Shown: positions 37,435-47,199, counted from the first letter of the stretch. The stretch: 64,000 bases of DNA from Chloroflexus aurantiacus J-10-fl (GCF_000018865.1 NC_010175.1:4526001-4590000), one strand, 5' to 3'. The notes: generated from the letters alone by a model not told the origin. Made by a program: numbers and translations.

Positions 37435-38563
37435 ATTAGTGTTGCTGCTTGCGCTCATTATCGGCCTCGGTGTGATTGCGGCGTATTATGCCGATCAGCG
37501 CGGTCAACAGGCAGCAGGGATACGCACCACATCATTCAGTAGCAGTGATGATGGTGCGCTGGCGCTGTACCGCTGGCTAGAGCGGATTGTTCCCGGTCGG
37601 GTGGATCGTCTGGCGTACCGCCCCTTTGCTTTGAGTGCTGCTGAAGGGATGCTGTTCGTGTTGGGGCCAACCGAGCGTTACGAACCGGCCCAGGTAGCTG
37701 CCGTAACCGAATGGGTGCGAGATGGTGGCGTGCTGGTAATGGCCGATAACCGCCCTTCACCGCGTAGTACTCTCTCTCCCTTGCTGAAAGCGTTTGATCT
37801 CGAACTGAAGATTATTACGCAAACGTCCACTGCTACCCCTGTGCATCCGGCACTGGGTTCACCGCCGCTTACAACGTTGCCGGTTCACACAGCGGTTGCC
37901 ATCGCGAGTACGGCACCGCAGCCAGCGCTGGCACCACTGGCAGTTGCCGACACCCATCCAATCGTTGCCGGTCAGCGCTTTGGCGATGGTTACGTGATTG
38001 TGGTTTCCAGCCTGTACCCATTCACCAATGACGGGTTACGCCAGCCGGAATCGGCAGCGTTCATGCTCAATCTCTTGCGCTGGCTGCCACTCAACCAGAA
38101 GATCGTGTTTGATGAATTTCACCACGGCTTTGTCCCCAACGCCGATCTGCGCTCGTTACTGCTGAACCATCCGTTTGGATGGGCTATCCTCTACGGCGTG
38201 GCCGTCATCGGCTTGTACATCCTGGCCGGGAGTCGGCGGTTTGTGCGTCCGTTACCCTTGCGGAGTGAAACCGCTCGCCGGAGTAGTGTTGAATATATCG
38301 ACAGCATTGCCGGTATGCTGCGCCGTACCAGACAAATCTCCTATGCAGCCGAACACTACCGTCACATGCTACGGCGCCGCCTCGGTCAGTCTTACGGGAT
38401 ACCGCTCACGCTCGATGATGCGGCCTTTGTCGATCAACTGGCAACCATTCGCCCGGCTGATCAGCAACAACTCCTTCGTCTCCTCACCGACCTGCGCCGC
38501 CCCGATCTCGACGAGGCCGGCCTGCTCCGCCTGGTTGCTGAGGGGGATCAATTGATGAGGTAA
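37418..38563 (+). CDS. DUF4350-domain membrane protein
   Basis: 381 residues. N-terminal membrane helix (ELVLLLALIIGLGVIAAYYA), an extracytoplasmic Rossmann-like DUF4350 domain (TTSFSSSDDGALALYRWLERI...AVTEWVRDGGVLVMADN), a second helix (HPFGWAILYGVAVIGLYILAGS, ~248-270), and a cytosolic helical tail. This is the standard partner of DUF4129 proteins. Overlaps the upstream gene by 17 bp. Function in the MoxR-associated pathway is not established. Confidence 0.8.
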   Translation: MKLRLELVLLLALIIGLGVIAAYYADQRGQQAAGIRTTSFSSSDDGALALYRWLERIVPGRVDRLAYRPFALSAAEGMLFVLGPTERYEPAQVAAVTEWVRDGGVLVMADNRPSPRSTLSPLLKAFDLELKIITQTSTATPVHPALGSPPLTTLPVHTAVAIASTAPQPALAPLAVADTHPIVAGQRFGDGYVIVVSSLYPFTNDGLRQPESAAFMLNLLRWLPLNQKIVFDEFHHGFVPNADLRSLLLNHPFGWAILYGVAVIGLYILAGSRRFVRPLPLRSETARRSSVEYIDSIAGMLRRTRQISYAAEHYRHMLRRRLGQSYGIPLTLDDAAFVDQLATIRPADQQQLLRLLTDLRRPDLDEAGLLRLVAEGDQLMR

Positions 38564-38603
38564 CTGGATACGGGGCAGTGTCTTACCAATTGCGGGGCAG
38601 TCT

Positions 38604-39554
38604 ATGCGAAGTACCTTACGCTCAACACTTGATGAGGTGATGATCCTGCTCGATGCGGGTGTTGCACTCTACCGACGGCACCTGGCCCGCTTTCTGGTGT
38701 TGGCCGGCCTTTTTAGCCTGCCGGCGATGGTCGCTACATTTAATCTGTTGTTGGCCATAGACGATATTGCTGAGGCCGGCATCGAAGAAATCTCGCTGCT
38801 GGGTCTCAGTCTGTTTCTGACCTCGCTGCTCATGATCCCACCCCTGACACGAGCGACGCGGATTGCGCTTGAGGACGAAGTGCCATCACTGCGCAGCGTG
38901 CTCTGGCGCTGGCCCCGCCTTGATCGCTGGCTGCTCGCTACTGCCTACGGTGGCTGCCTGATTCCGGTATGGTTGATGCTCTTTTCTACAGTCTCCGGCA
39001 TTCTGTTCGGCATGTGTTGTGGGGTAATCGGCCTTGCCGCATATGTCGTTGTCTTCGCCAGCGTTATGGCTAACACCGCGCTTGGTTTTTTGCTGTTACC
39101 GGTGTTGATCGTTGCTACGCTGATCGCCTATCTGCTGTATATCGTCTTCATGGGTGCCGGTCTGATGGCTGCGCTATACAATGTGCAACCGCTGATCGAT
39201 GACACCATCCCCCTGGCAGAGGCATTCCGGCTCTCGTGGAGTCTGCTCTTTGCGCGCATCGGGTATAATCTGCTCGTCTTCGTGTGTGCGGCACTGATCT
39301 TCAGTGTGGCTTCTTTGATTGTGACCATTGCGATGGCTGTGCTATTACCCGCACCGTTTGGCCTGATCCTCGGTGCCAATCATCCATTGACACGCGGGTT
39401 GAGTGCGGTGGCCTGGGTGATTGGGCTGGCCGTCGCAATGCCGCTCTTGCCGATCTGGAGTACTCTGCATTATCGGTGGCGTTTGAACAGGTACAAGGGC
39501 CGCGATTTGGCTCGACAAATACAACAGGCGGGTCTGGTTGAGAAAGCATTCTAG
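38604..39554 (+). CDS. Polytopic membrane protein of unknown function
   Basis: 316 residues with about six hydrophobic helices, no catalytic motif recognised. The 40-bp gap after the DUF4350 gene and same direction suggest an operon with DUF4129/DUF4350. The fold resembles, by hydropathy only, other DUF-type proteins with a long cytosolic loop (RATRIALEDEVPSLRSVLWRWPRLDRW) between helices. Confidence 0.6.
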   Translation: MRSTLRSTLDEVMILLDAGVALYRRHLARFLVLAGLFSLPAMVATFNLLLAIDDIAEAGIEEISLLGLSLFLTSLLMIPPLTRATRIALEDEVPSLRSVLWRWPRLDRWLLATAYGGCLIPVWLMLFSTVSGILFGMCCGVIGLAAYVVVFASVMANTALGFLLLPVLIVATLIAYLLYIVFMGAGLMAALYNVQPLIDDTIPLAEAFRLSWSLLFARIGYNLLVFVCAALIFSVASLIVTIAMAVLLPAPFGLILGANHPLTRGLSAVAWVIGLAVAMPLLPIWSTLHYRWRLNRYKGRDLARQIQQAGLVEKAF

Positions 39555-39577
39555 TAGTACAGGTGGTATATGTCTCT

Positions 39578-40342
39578 ATGACAACAATCAGTGTGATCAA
39601 AGTCAGCGGTCACGAATTGGATGACCCAACCTTTCTCGGCGGTCTGACTGCGGCGCTGCGTGGGTTCCAGCAACCGCTCGTCCTCGTCCACGGCGGCGGC
39701 AAAGAGATCAGTGCGGCAGTCGAACGGGCCGGTTTGCAGATTGAGTTTGTTGATGGCCTGCGCGTGACATCGCCGGCAGTGATGGACATTATGCAGATGG
39801 TGGTCTGCGGTACCATCAATAAGCGGATCGTCACGGCGCTGGTGAACGCCGGGGTCAAAGCGATAGGGCTGAGCGGTCTCGATCTGGGATTGCTGCGTTG
39901 TGAACCGTACCGCCCGGCAGGGCGCGATCTCGGACGTGTCGGGGAGGTAACCGCAGTCGATGGCGCGGCATTGCTTCATCTGCTGGCTCTGGGCTGGATG
40001 CCGGTCATTGCCCCGGTCGCGCTGGGGGCTACTGACGGTCTCAGCTACAACGTCAATGCCGATATGGTTGCCGAAGCGGTAGCCGGTGCGCTGGCGGGGG
40101 CTGAACTGGTCTTCGTCAGTAATGTCCCTGGCGTACTGGTTGATGGTCGGGTAGTGCCGGCTCTCACCCCGGCGGCGGTCGAAGAACTGATTGCAAATGG
40201 TGTCATATCCGGCGGGATGATCCCCAAAGTACGTGCGGCATTAGCAGCACTCCAACGCGGTGCCAGCAGTGTGCGCATCGTCAATCTGGCCGGTTTGCAC
40301 GACGGTGGTACTCGTTTTACGCACGGAGAATTGTCTGAATGA
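39578..40342 (+). CDS. argB: Acetylglutamate kinase
   Basis: 254 residues. It phosphorylates N-acetylglutamate in arginine synthesis, in the cytosol. Amino-acid kinase fold: VIKVSGHEL, LVLVHGGGKEISA (phosphate loop), VDGLRVTSPAVMDIMQMVVCGTINKRIV (acetylglutamate-binding part), YNVNADMVAEAVAGALAGAELVFVSNVPGV, and ISGGMIPKVRAAL. ATG 39578 was preferred over GTG 39563, although neither has a strong ribosome site. No long N-terminal arginine-sensing helix is visible. Translationally coupled (ATGA) to a Crp/Fnr gene. No other arg gene is nearby. Confidence 0.9.
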   Translation: MTTISVIKVSGHELDDPTFLGGLTAALRGFQQPLVLVHGGGKEISAAVERAGLQIEFVDGLRVTSPAVMDIMQMVVCGTINKRIVTALVNAGVKAIGLSGLDLGLLRCEPYRPAGRDLGRVGEVTAVDGAALLHLLALGWMPVIAPVALGATDGLSYNVNADMVAEAVAGALAGAELVFVSNVPGVLVDGRVVPALTPAAVEELIANGVISGGMIPKVRAALAALQRGASSVRIVNLAGLHDGGTRFTHGELSE

Positions 40343-41007
40343 GTGACACGCGCGATGTCCTCTCGCTCTTTCACGATCTGGGGCCGGCGGCACGGGCAGA
40401 CTTGACGGCGCTGTTGCAGGTCGCCTCGTATCCGTCCGGGCATATCTTTCATCTTCCGAACGAAACCGGTACGCACGTGTTTTTCTTACAGCAGGGGCGG
40501 GTGCGGATTTACAAGGTGTCGCCTGAAGGGAGAGCGCTTACGCTGCTGGTATTGCATCCACCCGGTCTGTTTGGCGAAATGGCCCTGATCGGGGCCGGGA
40601 TGCACGACACGTGTGCCGAGGCGATGACCGATTGTACCGTGGCCCGCATCGAGCGGGAAGCACTGCGCAATTTTCTCGGTCGCTACCCTGCCGCAGCAAT
40701 TGATCTGATGGAATTGATGGGGTCGCGCCTGCGCACAATGGAGCAACGCCTGGCCGATATTGCCTTCAAAAGCGTACCCCAACGTCTGGCCGCACTCTTA
40801 CTTGATTTGGCCGGTGATCCGACGGATGATACTGCACCGATGAAGATTGTTCGCTATACCCACCAGCAACTGGCCGAGATGATCGGTGCCTATCGAGAGA
40901 CGGTCACCAAAGCCCTGGGTGATATGCGCGAAGCGAATCTGATCCAGGTCATCGACGATGCCATCATTCTGACCGACCCGGCTCAGTTGCGTCGGCTGGC
41001 GTCGTGA
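40339..41007 (+). CDS. Crp/Fnr-family transcriptional regulator
   Basis: 222 residues. The N-terminal cyclic-nucleotide-binding-like barrel (GHIFHLPNETGTHVFFLQQGRVRIYKVSPEGRALTL...GLFGEMALIG) is followed by a dimer helix and a C-terminal helix-turn-helix (YTHQQLAEMIGAYRETVTKALGDMREANLI). No N-terminal cysteine cluster, so it is not a classical Fnr iron-sulfur sensor. The start overlaps the argB stop. Its effector and targets are unknown. Confidence 0.9.
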   Translation: MSDTRDVLSLFHDLGPAARADLTALLQVASYPSGHIFHLPNETGTHVFFLQQGRVRIYKVSPEGRALTLLVLHPPGLFGEMALIGAGMHDTCAEAMTDCTVARIEREALRNFLGRYPAAAIDLMELMGSRLRTMEQRLADIAFKSVPQRLAALLLDLAGDPTDDTAPMKIVRYTHQQLAEMIGAYRETVTKALGDMREANLIQVIDDAIILTDPAQLRRLAS

Positions 41008-41211
41008 GCCACCGCTCGCGCTTTGGTGTAAGGGTTCAACCCGCACGAGTCGGGGGTGGCACCTCTAGCCCCGCAGGGGCTTGCCCGTCGTGAGGCAGGG
41101 CTTTAGCCCGCCTGCCGGCGTTCAACCCGCACGAGCCGGGGGTGACCTCTAGCCCCGTAGGGGCTTGCCCGTCATGAGGCAGGGCTTTAGCCCGCCCGAC
41201 CCCAATCGCAC
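41008..41211. repeat. Two direct copies of an ~86-bp dispersed repeat
   Basis: Copies at ~41033 and ~41119 share GTTCAACCCGCACGAG, TCTAGCCCCG(C/T)AGGGGCTTGCCC (a hairpin) and GAGGCAGGGCTTTAGCCCGCC. No gene. Confidence 0.8.
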
Positions 41212-43110
41212 CTAAGCCGTCCGTCGCCGCCAGCGCTCGCGGAGCATGGTCAGCGTATTGCGTTGATAGTAGAGCCATTCGATCAACAGCACGATCAACG
41301 CGACCAACGCCAGCCAGCGCCAGATTTCCTGCCGGCCATCTCGCTCACGCACGACCGTGCTCTGCGCACCGCTAATCTGGGGGATGGCAAGGTCACGACG
41401 CGGTTCGATCCGTGATTCATTGGGCGCAAAGAGATTGACCGCGAAGCGGCGACTGGCAATGACTTCATTTCCGCGCCGTTCCTCCAGCGTATACACACCG
41501 GGAACGTCGGTATTGGTGTAAAAGGTTTGATTCGTCTGCACCTGCACCTGGCCGTCGCGTGAGCTGACGACGCGCCCATCCGGGCGGATTATCCGAACCT
41601 CTTCGATACTCGGATCAACCGGCGCCACAATCGGCTGCCCGGTGGTCAGTTGGACGCCACTCACCGGCAAGAGATACTCGATCATGTTCGAGAGGAGTAA
41701 CGGGAAGGCAATGTTGAGCGGCAGGTCTGACAGGTGCAGGTCGAAGGCCAACACCACAATCCGCCGCCCTTCACGCTCTCCGGCCAGCAGGAGCGGGCCG
41801 CCATCGCTATCAACGATGATCCGCGCCCATGTGCCGGGAACGATACGCGGTGCGCGCAAGATGTTGACGTCGTTCAAGCGCACGTTGCGCAAGAGAGGGT
41901 CTTCAAGCGACGCCGGACGAATGAGCGGAAAGTCAAATTCGCCGGTGATCGAAAAGAGTTCTGTGCTCTGGAGAGGGCCGATGAAGAGCAGGTTCCCCGG
42001 TGGCAGTTCGGCGGGTGTGACGCCGTCAAAGATGGTGAGCGGGATTTCTGCTGCGCTTTCCGGGAAGGTGGTGGTCGTCGTTGGTGTTTTCACGACCTCG
42101 ATGCCGGGCAGCAGAGAGAGACCGGTTTCAAGGAAGCGATTGCCGTCACTGACCAGCCGCACGCGCACCGTTTCACGTTGTGGGCTAACGGCAAAGGCGC
42201 GATCATCAACCGGCAAGGCATCGCCGTTTTCGTCGAGCCGTGCCTCAACAATCGTGACGGTAGACGGGATAGGTTGAGTCAGGCTCTGCTCACGACCCGG
42301 ATCGATGGTCAGGTCAATCGCAAAATCGAGCCGACCATCGAGATAGATCGATAGCCGCCGGGTCACCGGACTGTCACCGTAGTTTGTGGCCTGGACGAAC
42401 AGGGTTTGCTCGAAGGGGCCGGGCTGGAGTGCAATCGCGTTAATTGCCACATTATCGGTTGCCCGGCCAATCGGGAAGTAGCGCACTCGGGCCGGGACGC
42501 GCAAGCCATCAGGAAGAGTGACATTCCCGTCGGAAATGATCGCTACTTCGCTATCGGGTTCACGGGCCGCGAGGGCTGAGGCCAGGGTGAGGGCCTGGGT
42601 CAAGTCGGATTGATTGCTGTAGCTGGGTTGAATCTGTTCAATAACCCGACGTAGCTCGCGACGGTCGTTTGACGAGGCGATAGGCGCTTCCATCTGACCG
42701 CCAACCGTAATAATCGTGGCCCGGCCATTATCGGGAAGCTGGTCGATCAATGCGATAGCCTGGCGACGGGCTGCTTCCAGGCGCGTCGGTAGCTCGTCGG
42801 TCGCCAGCATGCTGGTCGAGCGGTCGAAGATGATGATCAGGTTTGAGCCACTGATACCGGTTACGGGCAGGAAGGGGCGGGCCAGGGCCAGCACCAGCAA
42901 TATCATCAGCAGCAATTGCAAGAGTAAGAGCAGATTCCGACGCAGTTTCTGCCACGGTGCATTGGCTTCAATGTCACGCACCATCCGCTGCCAGAGGAAG
43001 GTAGACGAGATGACGCGCTCTTCCCGGCGTAACTTGAGCAGATACATGGCCACGATGATTGGGCCAACAATTGCTGCACTGATTAACGCTAATGGTGCCA
43101 GAAACGACAT
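41212..43110 (-). CDS. BatA/von Willebrand factor A-domain membrane protein
   Basis: 632 residues. The N-terminal BatA-type helix pair (FLAPLALISAAIVGPIIVAMYLLKLRR and LLLLLQLLLMILLVLALARPF) precedes a VWA domain with a MIDAS-like motif (IIFDRSTSML, D98/S100/S102 region) at ~95-270. Beta-rich domains follow, ending in a third helix (WLALVALIVLLIEWLYY). It is the last gene of the MoxR/DUF58 operon and lies five bp after the DUF402 gene. Such proteins act with MoxR ATPases as chaperone-like complexes at the membrane. Confidence 0.85.
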   Translation of the reverse strand: MSFLAPLALISAAIVGPIIVAMYLLKLRREERVISSTFLWQRMVRDIEANAPWQKLRRNLLLLLQLLLMILLVLALARPFLPVTGISGSNLIIIFDRSTSMLATDELPTRLEAARRQAIALIDQLPDNGRATIITVGGQMEAPIASSNDRRELRRVIEQIQPSYSNQSDLTQALTLASALAAREPDSEVAIISDGNVTLPDGLRVPARVRYFPIGRATDNVAINAIALQPGPFEQTLFVQATNYGDSPVTRRLSIYLDGRLDFAIDLTIDPGREQSLTQPIPSTVTIVEARLDENGDALPVDDRAFAVSPQRETVRVRLVSDGNRFLETGLSLLPGIEVVKTPTTTTTFPESAAEIPLTIFDGVTPAELPPGNLLFIGPLQSTELFSITGEFDFPLIRPASLEDPLLRNVRLNDVNILRAPRIVPGTWARIIVDSDGGPLLLAGEREGRRIVVLAFDLHLSDLPLNIAFPLLLSNMIEYLLPVSGVQLTTGQPIVAPVDPSIEEVRIIRPDGRVVSSRDGQVQVQTNQTFYTNTDVPGVYTLEERRGNEVIASRRFAVNLFAPNESRIEPRRDLAIPQISGAQSTVVRERDGRQEIWRWLALVALIVLLIEWLYYQRNTLTMLRERWRRRTA

Positions 43111-43115
43111 AGACC

Positions 43116-43643
43116 TTACCTGTTCGTAGTGGTATGCGGCCTGTGCGCTGTGCTACCGTGATCCGTGATCGGCGGATCAGGAGTGAACGGAGCCTCGCCA
43201 CGGGCAATCAGATCACGCAATTCGGCCAGCGCTGCGCGCAGCGCGGCATCGGCATAGGGATCGGTTTGGGCAATCCCCCGTGCTTCGTATTCACCCAGAT
43301 CGGTCAGTTCGACGTGCCGGCGGTCGGCACTGACAATCAGGTCGATCTCTAAATCTTCGGTCTCGATGGTGGTGCCGTCAATACGGGCGGGACGGGCCAT
43401 ATTGCAGTACCAGCCGCGCGTCGTGCCGTCGGGCTGCTGTACGCGGAAGATGTTATACCAGCGATTGACATAAAATGTCTCGATCATCACATCCCCCGGC
43501 TCGATACTGAACAGACCGAAATCGACCCGTCCCAACCGCCACTCGGCCTGCACGGTCACACTCTGATCATCGCAGGCGATCACAGTCGCCGGATAGCGAA
43601 TGATCTGACCCTTTGCCGGTTTGATCAGGCACACTTCAATCAT
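43116..43643 (-). CDS. DUF402-domain protein
   Basis: 175 residues. The DUF402 fold (nucleoside phosphatase/FomD-like) is indicated by YVNRWYNIFRVQQPDGTTRGWYCNMARPARI, then DLEIDLIVSADRRHVELTDLGEYEA, which carries the acidic metal ligands. Family members hydrolyse nucleoside di- or triphosphates or nucleotidyl intermediates. It overlaps the DUF58 gene by 4 bp, which is an unusual insertion in a MoxR/DUF58/BatA operon. The C-terminal ~25 residues are His/Thr-rich and disordered. Confidence 0.8.
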   Translation of the reverse strand: MIEVCLIKPAKGQIIRYPATVIACDDQSVTVQAEWRLGRVDFGLFSIEPGDVMIETFYVNRWYNIFRVQQPDGTTRGWYCNMARPARIDGTTIETEDLEIDLIVSADRRHVELTDLGEYEARGIAQTDPYADAALRAALAELRDLIARGEAPFTPDPPITDHGSTAHRPHTTTNR

Positions 43644-44518
43644 CGCACAATACCAGCTCGTCGTAGTTGGGCGAAGACAAACTCTTCAATCGGTACAGCC
43701 GTATTGACCGGCACGTAGCGGATGCCACGTCCACTGCAAAAGGTTTCGATTTCGTGTTGCCAGTCGCGCAAAGTGTCACGGTAGCGCTGAAGCACATCGA
43801 GATCGGCGCTGATTTCAACCGCCGGCCCCCCTTCGCTATCAACCAGGCGAATATCACCTTCAATCGGGGGATCAATCTCTTGCGGCGACAGGATGTGCAT
43901 AATGGTTATCTCAAACGGTCGTGCCGTCAGTGCCCGCAGCGCATCGCGCCAGCCTGGATCAAACAGATCAGAACAGAGCAAGAGCGGCCCGGCGCTCCGG
44001 GCGGTCTGGAGATAGGTGCGGCAGAACTGGGTCAGATTGGTCGTACTGCCGGCTTCCAGCCGCTGCAAAAACTCAAACAGGGTAATGGCACCGCGCTTGC
44101 CGCGAATGCCACTCACCGCCGCCGGACGGCCACCAAACGCAGTCACATTCACCCGGTCGAGATTATTCAGGGCAATGTAGCCGAAGGTCGCGGCAATCTG
44201 GCGGGCGTAGTGCAGTTTTTCTGGATTGCCCCAGGCCATGCTGCGACTGGTATCTACCAGCAGATGAACATTCAGCTCCTCTTCGGCCACAAACAGTTTC
44301 AGGTAGAACCGTTCGGCCCGGGCGTAGAGATTCCAGTCGATCTGCCGGATGTCATCGCCGGTCGTGTAAGGACGAAAATCGGCAAACTCGACCGACGAGC
44401 CGCGTTTGGGGCTACGGCGTTCACCCTGCAGATCGCCCGCCATTGCCCGCCGGGTTTGCAGCGACAGGCGATCCAGCTTGCGCAAAAACGCGGTTGTCAG
44501 CAACGGCCCGGCCATCAC
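43640..44518 (-). CDS. DUF58-domain protein
   Basis: 292 residues. The family core SPKRGSSVEFADFRPYTTGDDIRQIDWNLYARAERFYLKLFVAEEELNVHLLVDTSRSMA is intact; DTSRSM is the VWA-like MIDAS motif. The companion of MoxR ATPases. It overlaps moxR by ATGA and the DUF402 gene by 4 bp. Confidence 0.92.
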   Translation of the reverse strand: MMAGPLLTTAFLRKLDRLSLQTRRAMAGDLQGERRSPKRGSSVEFADFRPYTTGDDIRQIDWNLYARAERFYLKLFVAEEELNVHLLVDTSRSMAWGNPEKLHYARQIAATFGYIALNNLDRVNVTAFGGRPAAVSGIRGKRGAITLFEFLQRLEAGSTTNLTQFCRTYLQTARSAGPLLLCSDLFDPGWRDALRALTARPFEITIMHILSPQEIDPPIEGDIRLVDSEGGPAVEISADLDVLQRYRDTLRDWQHEIETFCSGRGIRYVPVNTAVPIEEFVFAQLRRAGIVR

Positions 44519-45516
44519 TCTTCCTTCACCGCTTCCAGAACCCCCTTCACCACGTCGTCAGGGCTGATGCCTTCGGCCTGGGCCTCGAAGTTGAGCACCA
44601 CGCGATGGCGGAGTGCCGGCAGCGCAGCCAGGCGCAGATCGCCAAAGGAGACGTTGTATCGGCCATCGAGCAAGGCCAGGATTTTACCGGCCAGAATCAG
44701 GGTCTGCATACCACGGGGCGAGGCACCGTAGCGCACATACTGCTTTGTGATCGCCGGTGCATCCTTGCTCTCCGGGTGGGTGGCCGTAATCAGGCGGGCG
44801 GCATAGCTCAAGACATGGCTGGCGATAGGGACGGTACGGGCCAACTCCTGCATCTGGATAATCGTCGCCCCATCGGCGACGTGGCGTGCCGTTGGCTGGC
44901 GCGCCCCGGTGGTACGCTGGGCGATCTCAACCAGTTCCGCCGCCGAAGGGAAGGCAACATTAATCTTGAAGAAGAAGCGGTCGAGCTGCGCTTCCGGCAG
45001 GGGATAGGTGCCTTCCATTTCGAGCGGGTTCTGCGTCGCCAGTACGAAAAACGGCTTCGGCAGTTGATGGATCGTCTTGGCAACGGTCACCGTGCGCTCC
45101 TGCATCGCTTCGAGCAGCGCCGACTGAGTTTTAGGAGTGGCCCGGTTAATCTCATCGGCCAGCACCAGATTGGCAAAGATCGGCCCCGGCTCAAAGCGGA
45201 ACGACTTATGACCGTGGGAGTCTTCACTGATCAGCGTCGTTCCTACAATATCCGCCGGCATCAGGTCGGGCGTAAACTGGATACGCGAAAACTTACAATC
45301 GATCACATCGGCCAGCGTGCGCACCAGCGTAGTCTTCGCCAGGCCCGGCACGCCTTCGAGCAGCGCATTGCCACCGGCCAGCAGCGTGATAATGACCTGT
45401 CGGATCAGATCGTGTTGGCCGACAATCACCTGAGCAACTTCAGCTTCAATCTGCTGAGCACGCTGCCGAAACTCTTCCGGCGAGAGGGTTGTCGTGGCCT
45501 GGGGAGCAACAGTCAT
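44515..45516 (-). CDS. MoxR-family AAA+ ATPase
   Basis: 333 residues. Walker A region LLEGVPGLAKTTLVRTLAD, Walker B LVLADEINRA, sensor 1 FFVLATQNPLEMEGTYPLPEAQLDRFF and the C-terminal lid (RYGASPRGMQTLILAGKI) are complete. MoxR proteins act as chaperones for maturation of complexes together with VWA-domain proteins. Its partners (DUF58, BatA) are in the same operon; the start lies 12 bp after the Gln-rich gene. Confidence 0.95.
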   Translation of the reverse strand: MTVAPQATTTLSPEEFRQRAQQIEAEVAQVIVGQHDLIRQVIITLLAGGNALLEGVPGLAKTTLVRTLADVIDCKFSRIQFTPDLMPADIVGTTLISEDSHGHKSFRFEPGPIFANLVLADEINRATPKTQSALLEAMQERTVTVAKTIHQLPKPFFVLATQNPLEMEGTYPLPEAQLDRFFFKINVAFPSAAELVEIAQRTTGARQPTARHVADGATIIQMQELARTVPIASHVLSYAARLITATHPESKDAPAITKQYVRYGASPRGMQTLILAGKILALLDGRYNVSFGDLRLAALPALRHRVVLNFEAQAEGISPDDVVKGVLEAVKEE

Positions 45517-45528
45517 GCAGTTCTCCTT

Positions 45529-47199
45529 CTACGGTTCAAGGCGCGAGAAATACTCGCGGACAAGGTCTTGCAGATAGATCGGGACACTGCCACGCTCAAG
45601 CGCTTCGGTAGCAGTGCGCTGATATTCGGGGAAGATTTGCTCGTAGGGCACCACAGACGGGTTATTCATGCCACTCTGCTGGCCCTGGCCCGGTCGTATC
45701 TCACTACTGCCGCCACTTCCCTGTTGACCAGGAATAAAGTCGGGATCACCGGTCTGCCCGGATGGGCGGAAGGGCTGGTAGACCAGATCGCCATTACTGC
45801 CCTGCCCCTGTTGCGACGCCGGGCGGTTGGGATCGACATTCCCCGGCGCATTACTCTGTTGCTGACCGAGATTATCGGCGGTCGATCCACCACCCTGACC
45901 GGGCTGACCCTGCTGACCCTGGCCGGGCTGACCCTGCTGGCCCTGGCCGGGCTGACCCTGGCCCTGACCCTGCTGATTCTGCCCCTGGCCCTGCTGGTTC
46001 TGACCGGCCTGTGCCTGCTGACCCTCACCCTGCTGTGCCTGCTGGCCCTGCCCCTGCTGTCCGGCCTGGGCAATCTGTTGACGGGCGGCCTGGGTGTTGG
46101 CAAGCGTCTGCTGAACGGCCTGCTGATCGGCAGCGGCATTTTGCGCATTAGCGACCTGCTGGCTGGCTTGCTGCAACGCCTGGGCTGCGGCCTGGGTATC
46201 GCCACGTTCGAGGGCCTGAGCTGCATCTTGCAGGGCCTGGGCTGTTGCCGGATCGGCAGCGGCCAATTGGGCAGCCTGCTGGGCCAGTTCCTGGGCGAGA
46301 GCTTCACGCTCCGCCGCGCTCATCTGATTGAGGCTATCGGCCAGACTTTCGAGCTGCTGACGCAACTGATCGAGAGTCGGACGTGGCGTCGTCTGATCAT
46401 TCGAGAGCTGCTCAAGCCGCCGGGCCAGTTGTTCGAGCGCCGCTTGGCGCAGATCGGTCTGCGGATCGAGCTGCTGGCGGAGCCGCATTTCAGCCTGAGC
46501 AATATCGGCCAGAGCTTCCTGGCGATCACCGGGATTGCGGGCCAGCTCCTCCTGCAACTGACGCAGAATCTGTTGTAGCTCTTCACGCTGCTCCGGCGTC
46601 AGATCTTGCCGATTCGCCAGTTCCTCTTCGAGCGCAGCCAGTTGCTGATTCACCTCTTCAATCATCTCGGCAACCGCCGCCTGTTCGGCCAGAATCCGAT
46701 CCATCGGGTTCGGCAAGGTCAACAGGGCCAGCATGACCAGTGCCGGCAGCAACGCCCACAACAACGGACGGCGCGGGATGGTGAACCGAATCTGACGCGG
46801 ATGCAGTTGTCTGACCAAAGCGCTGGCATCGGCCTGCTGGTAGGGTGCCAGCGGCGTATCGGCACCGGTTTCGTGCAGTTCAATTGCAGTGGAAAGGCGT
46901 TCACGCAGATTGAGCAGGAGATCGATGCGTTGAGCTGCCCGGCGTGGGGGAAGCGGCTTCAACAACACAAAGCCGATCATCACCACCAACCAGATCACAA
47001 GTGGCGTCAACGACCACCAGACCAGATGGGGAATAGGCGTTATCCAGCCGGCAGCAGCCACCAGCGCACCGACGGTCAAGGCCAGCCAGAGCGTGCGACT
47101 GGCCAGCACCAAACCATCGTTAATCCGCAACTTTATGCTCAGCGGGCGCAAATGCCGGCGCAATACCTGATAGGGCAACGGATTAATTGCCTGCGTCAT
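45529..47199 (-). CDS. DUF4175-like membrane protein with Gln-rich coiled coil
   Basis: 556 residues. Two N-terminal helices (~34-55 and ~58-80), a cytosolic segment (PPRRAAQRIDLLLNLRERLSTAIEL), a third helix (~146-165), then a long Glu/Gln/Ala coiled coil and a low-complexity GQGQQGQPGQGQQ segment, ending in a short ordered part (IYLQDLVREYFSRLEP). The C-terminal LQDLVREYFSRLEP ending is typical of DUF4175-type proteins that precede moxR. First gene of the minus-strand MoxR operon. The role is unknown; a scaffold is likely. Confidence 0.75.
   Translation of the reverse strand: MTQAINPLPYQVLRRHLRPLSIKLRINDGLVLASRTLWLALTVGALVAAAGWITPIPHLVWWSLTPLVIWLVVMIGFVLLKPLPPRRAAQRIDLLLNLRERLSTAIELHETGADTPLAPYQQADASALVRQLHPRQIRFTIPRRPLLWALLPALVMLALLTLPNPMDRILAEQAAVAEMIEEVNQQLAALEEELANRQDLTPEQREELQQILRQLQEELARNPGDRQEALADIAQAEMRLRQQLDPQTDLRQAALEQLARRLEQLSNDQTTPRPTLDQLRQQLESLADSLNQMSAAEREALAQELAQQAAQLAAADPATAQALQDAAQALERGDTQAAAQALQQASQQVANAQNAAADQQAVQQTLANTQAARQQIAQAGQQGQGQQAQQGEGQQAQAGQNQQGQGQNQQGQGQGQPGQGQQGQPGQGQQGQPGQGGGSTADNLGQQQSNAPGNVDPNRPASQQGQGSNGDLVYQPFRPSGQTGDPDFIPGQQGSGGSSEIRPGQGQQSGMNNPSVVPYEQIFPEYQRTATEALERGSVPIYLQDLVREYFSRLEP

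Noticed and set aside
44443-46578. 711-residue plus-strand frame opposite moxR and the Gln-rich gene
   Set aside because: The Leu-rich repeats (LTLLALAGL) are the antisense of Gln/Gly codons in the real gene. moxR is unmistakable on the minus strand.
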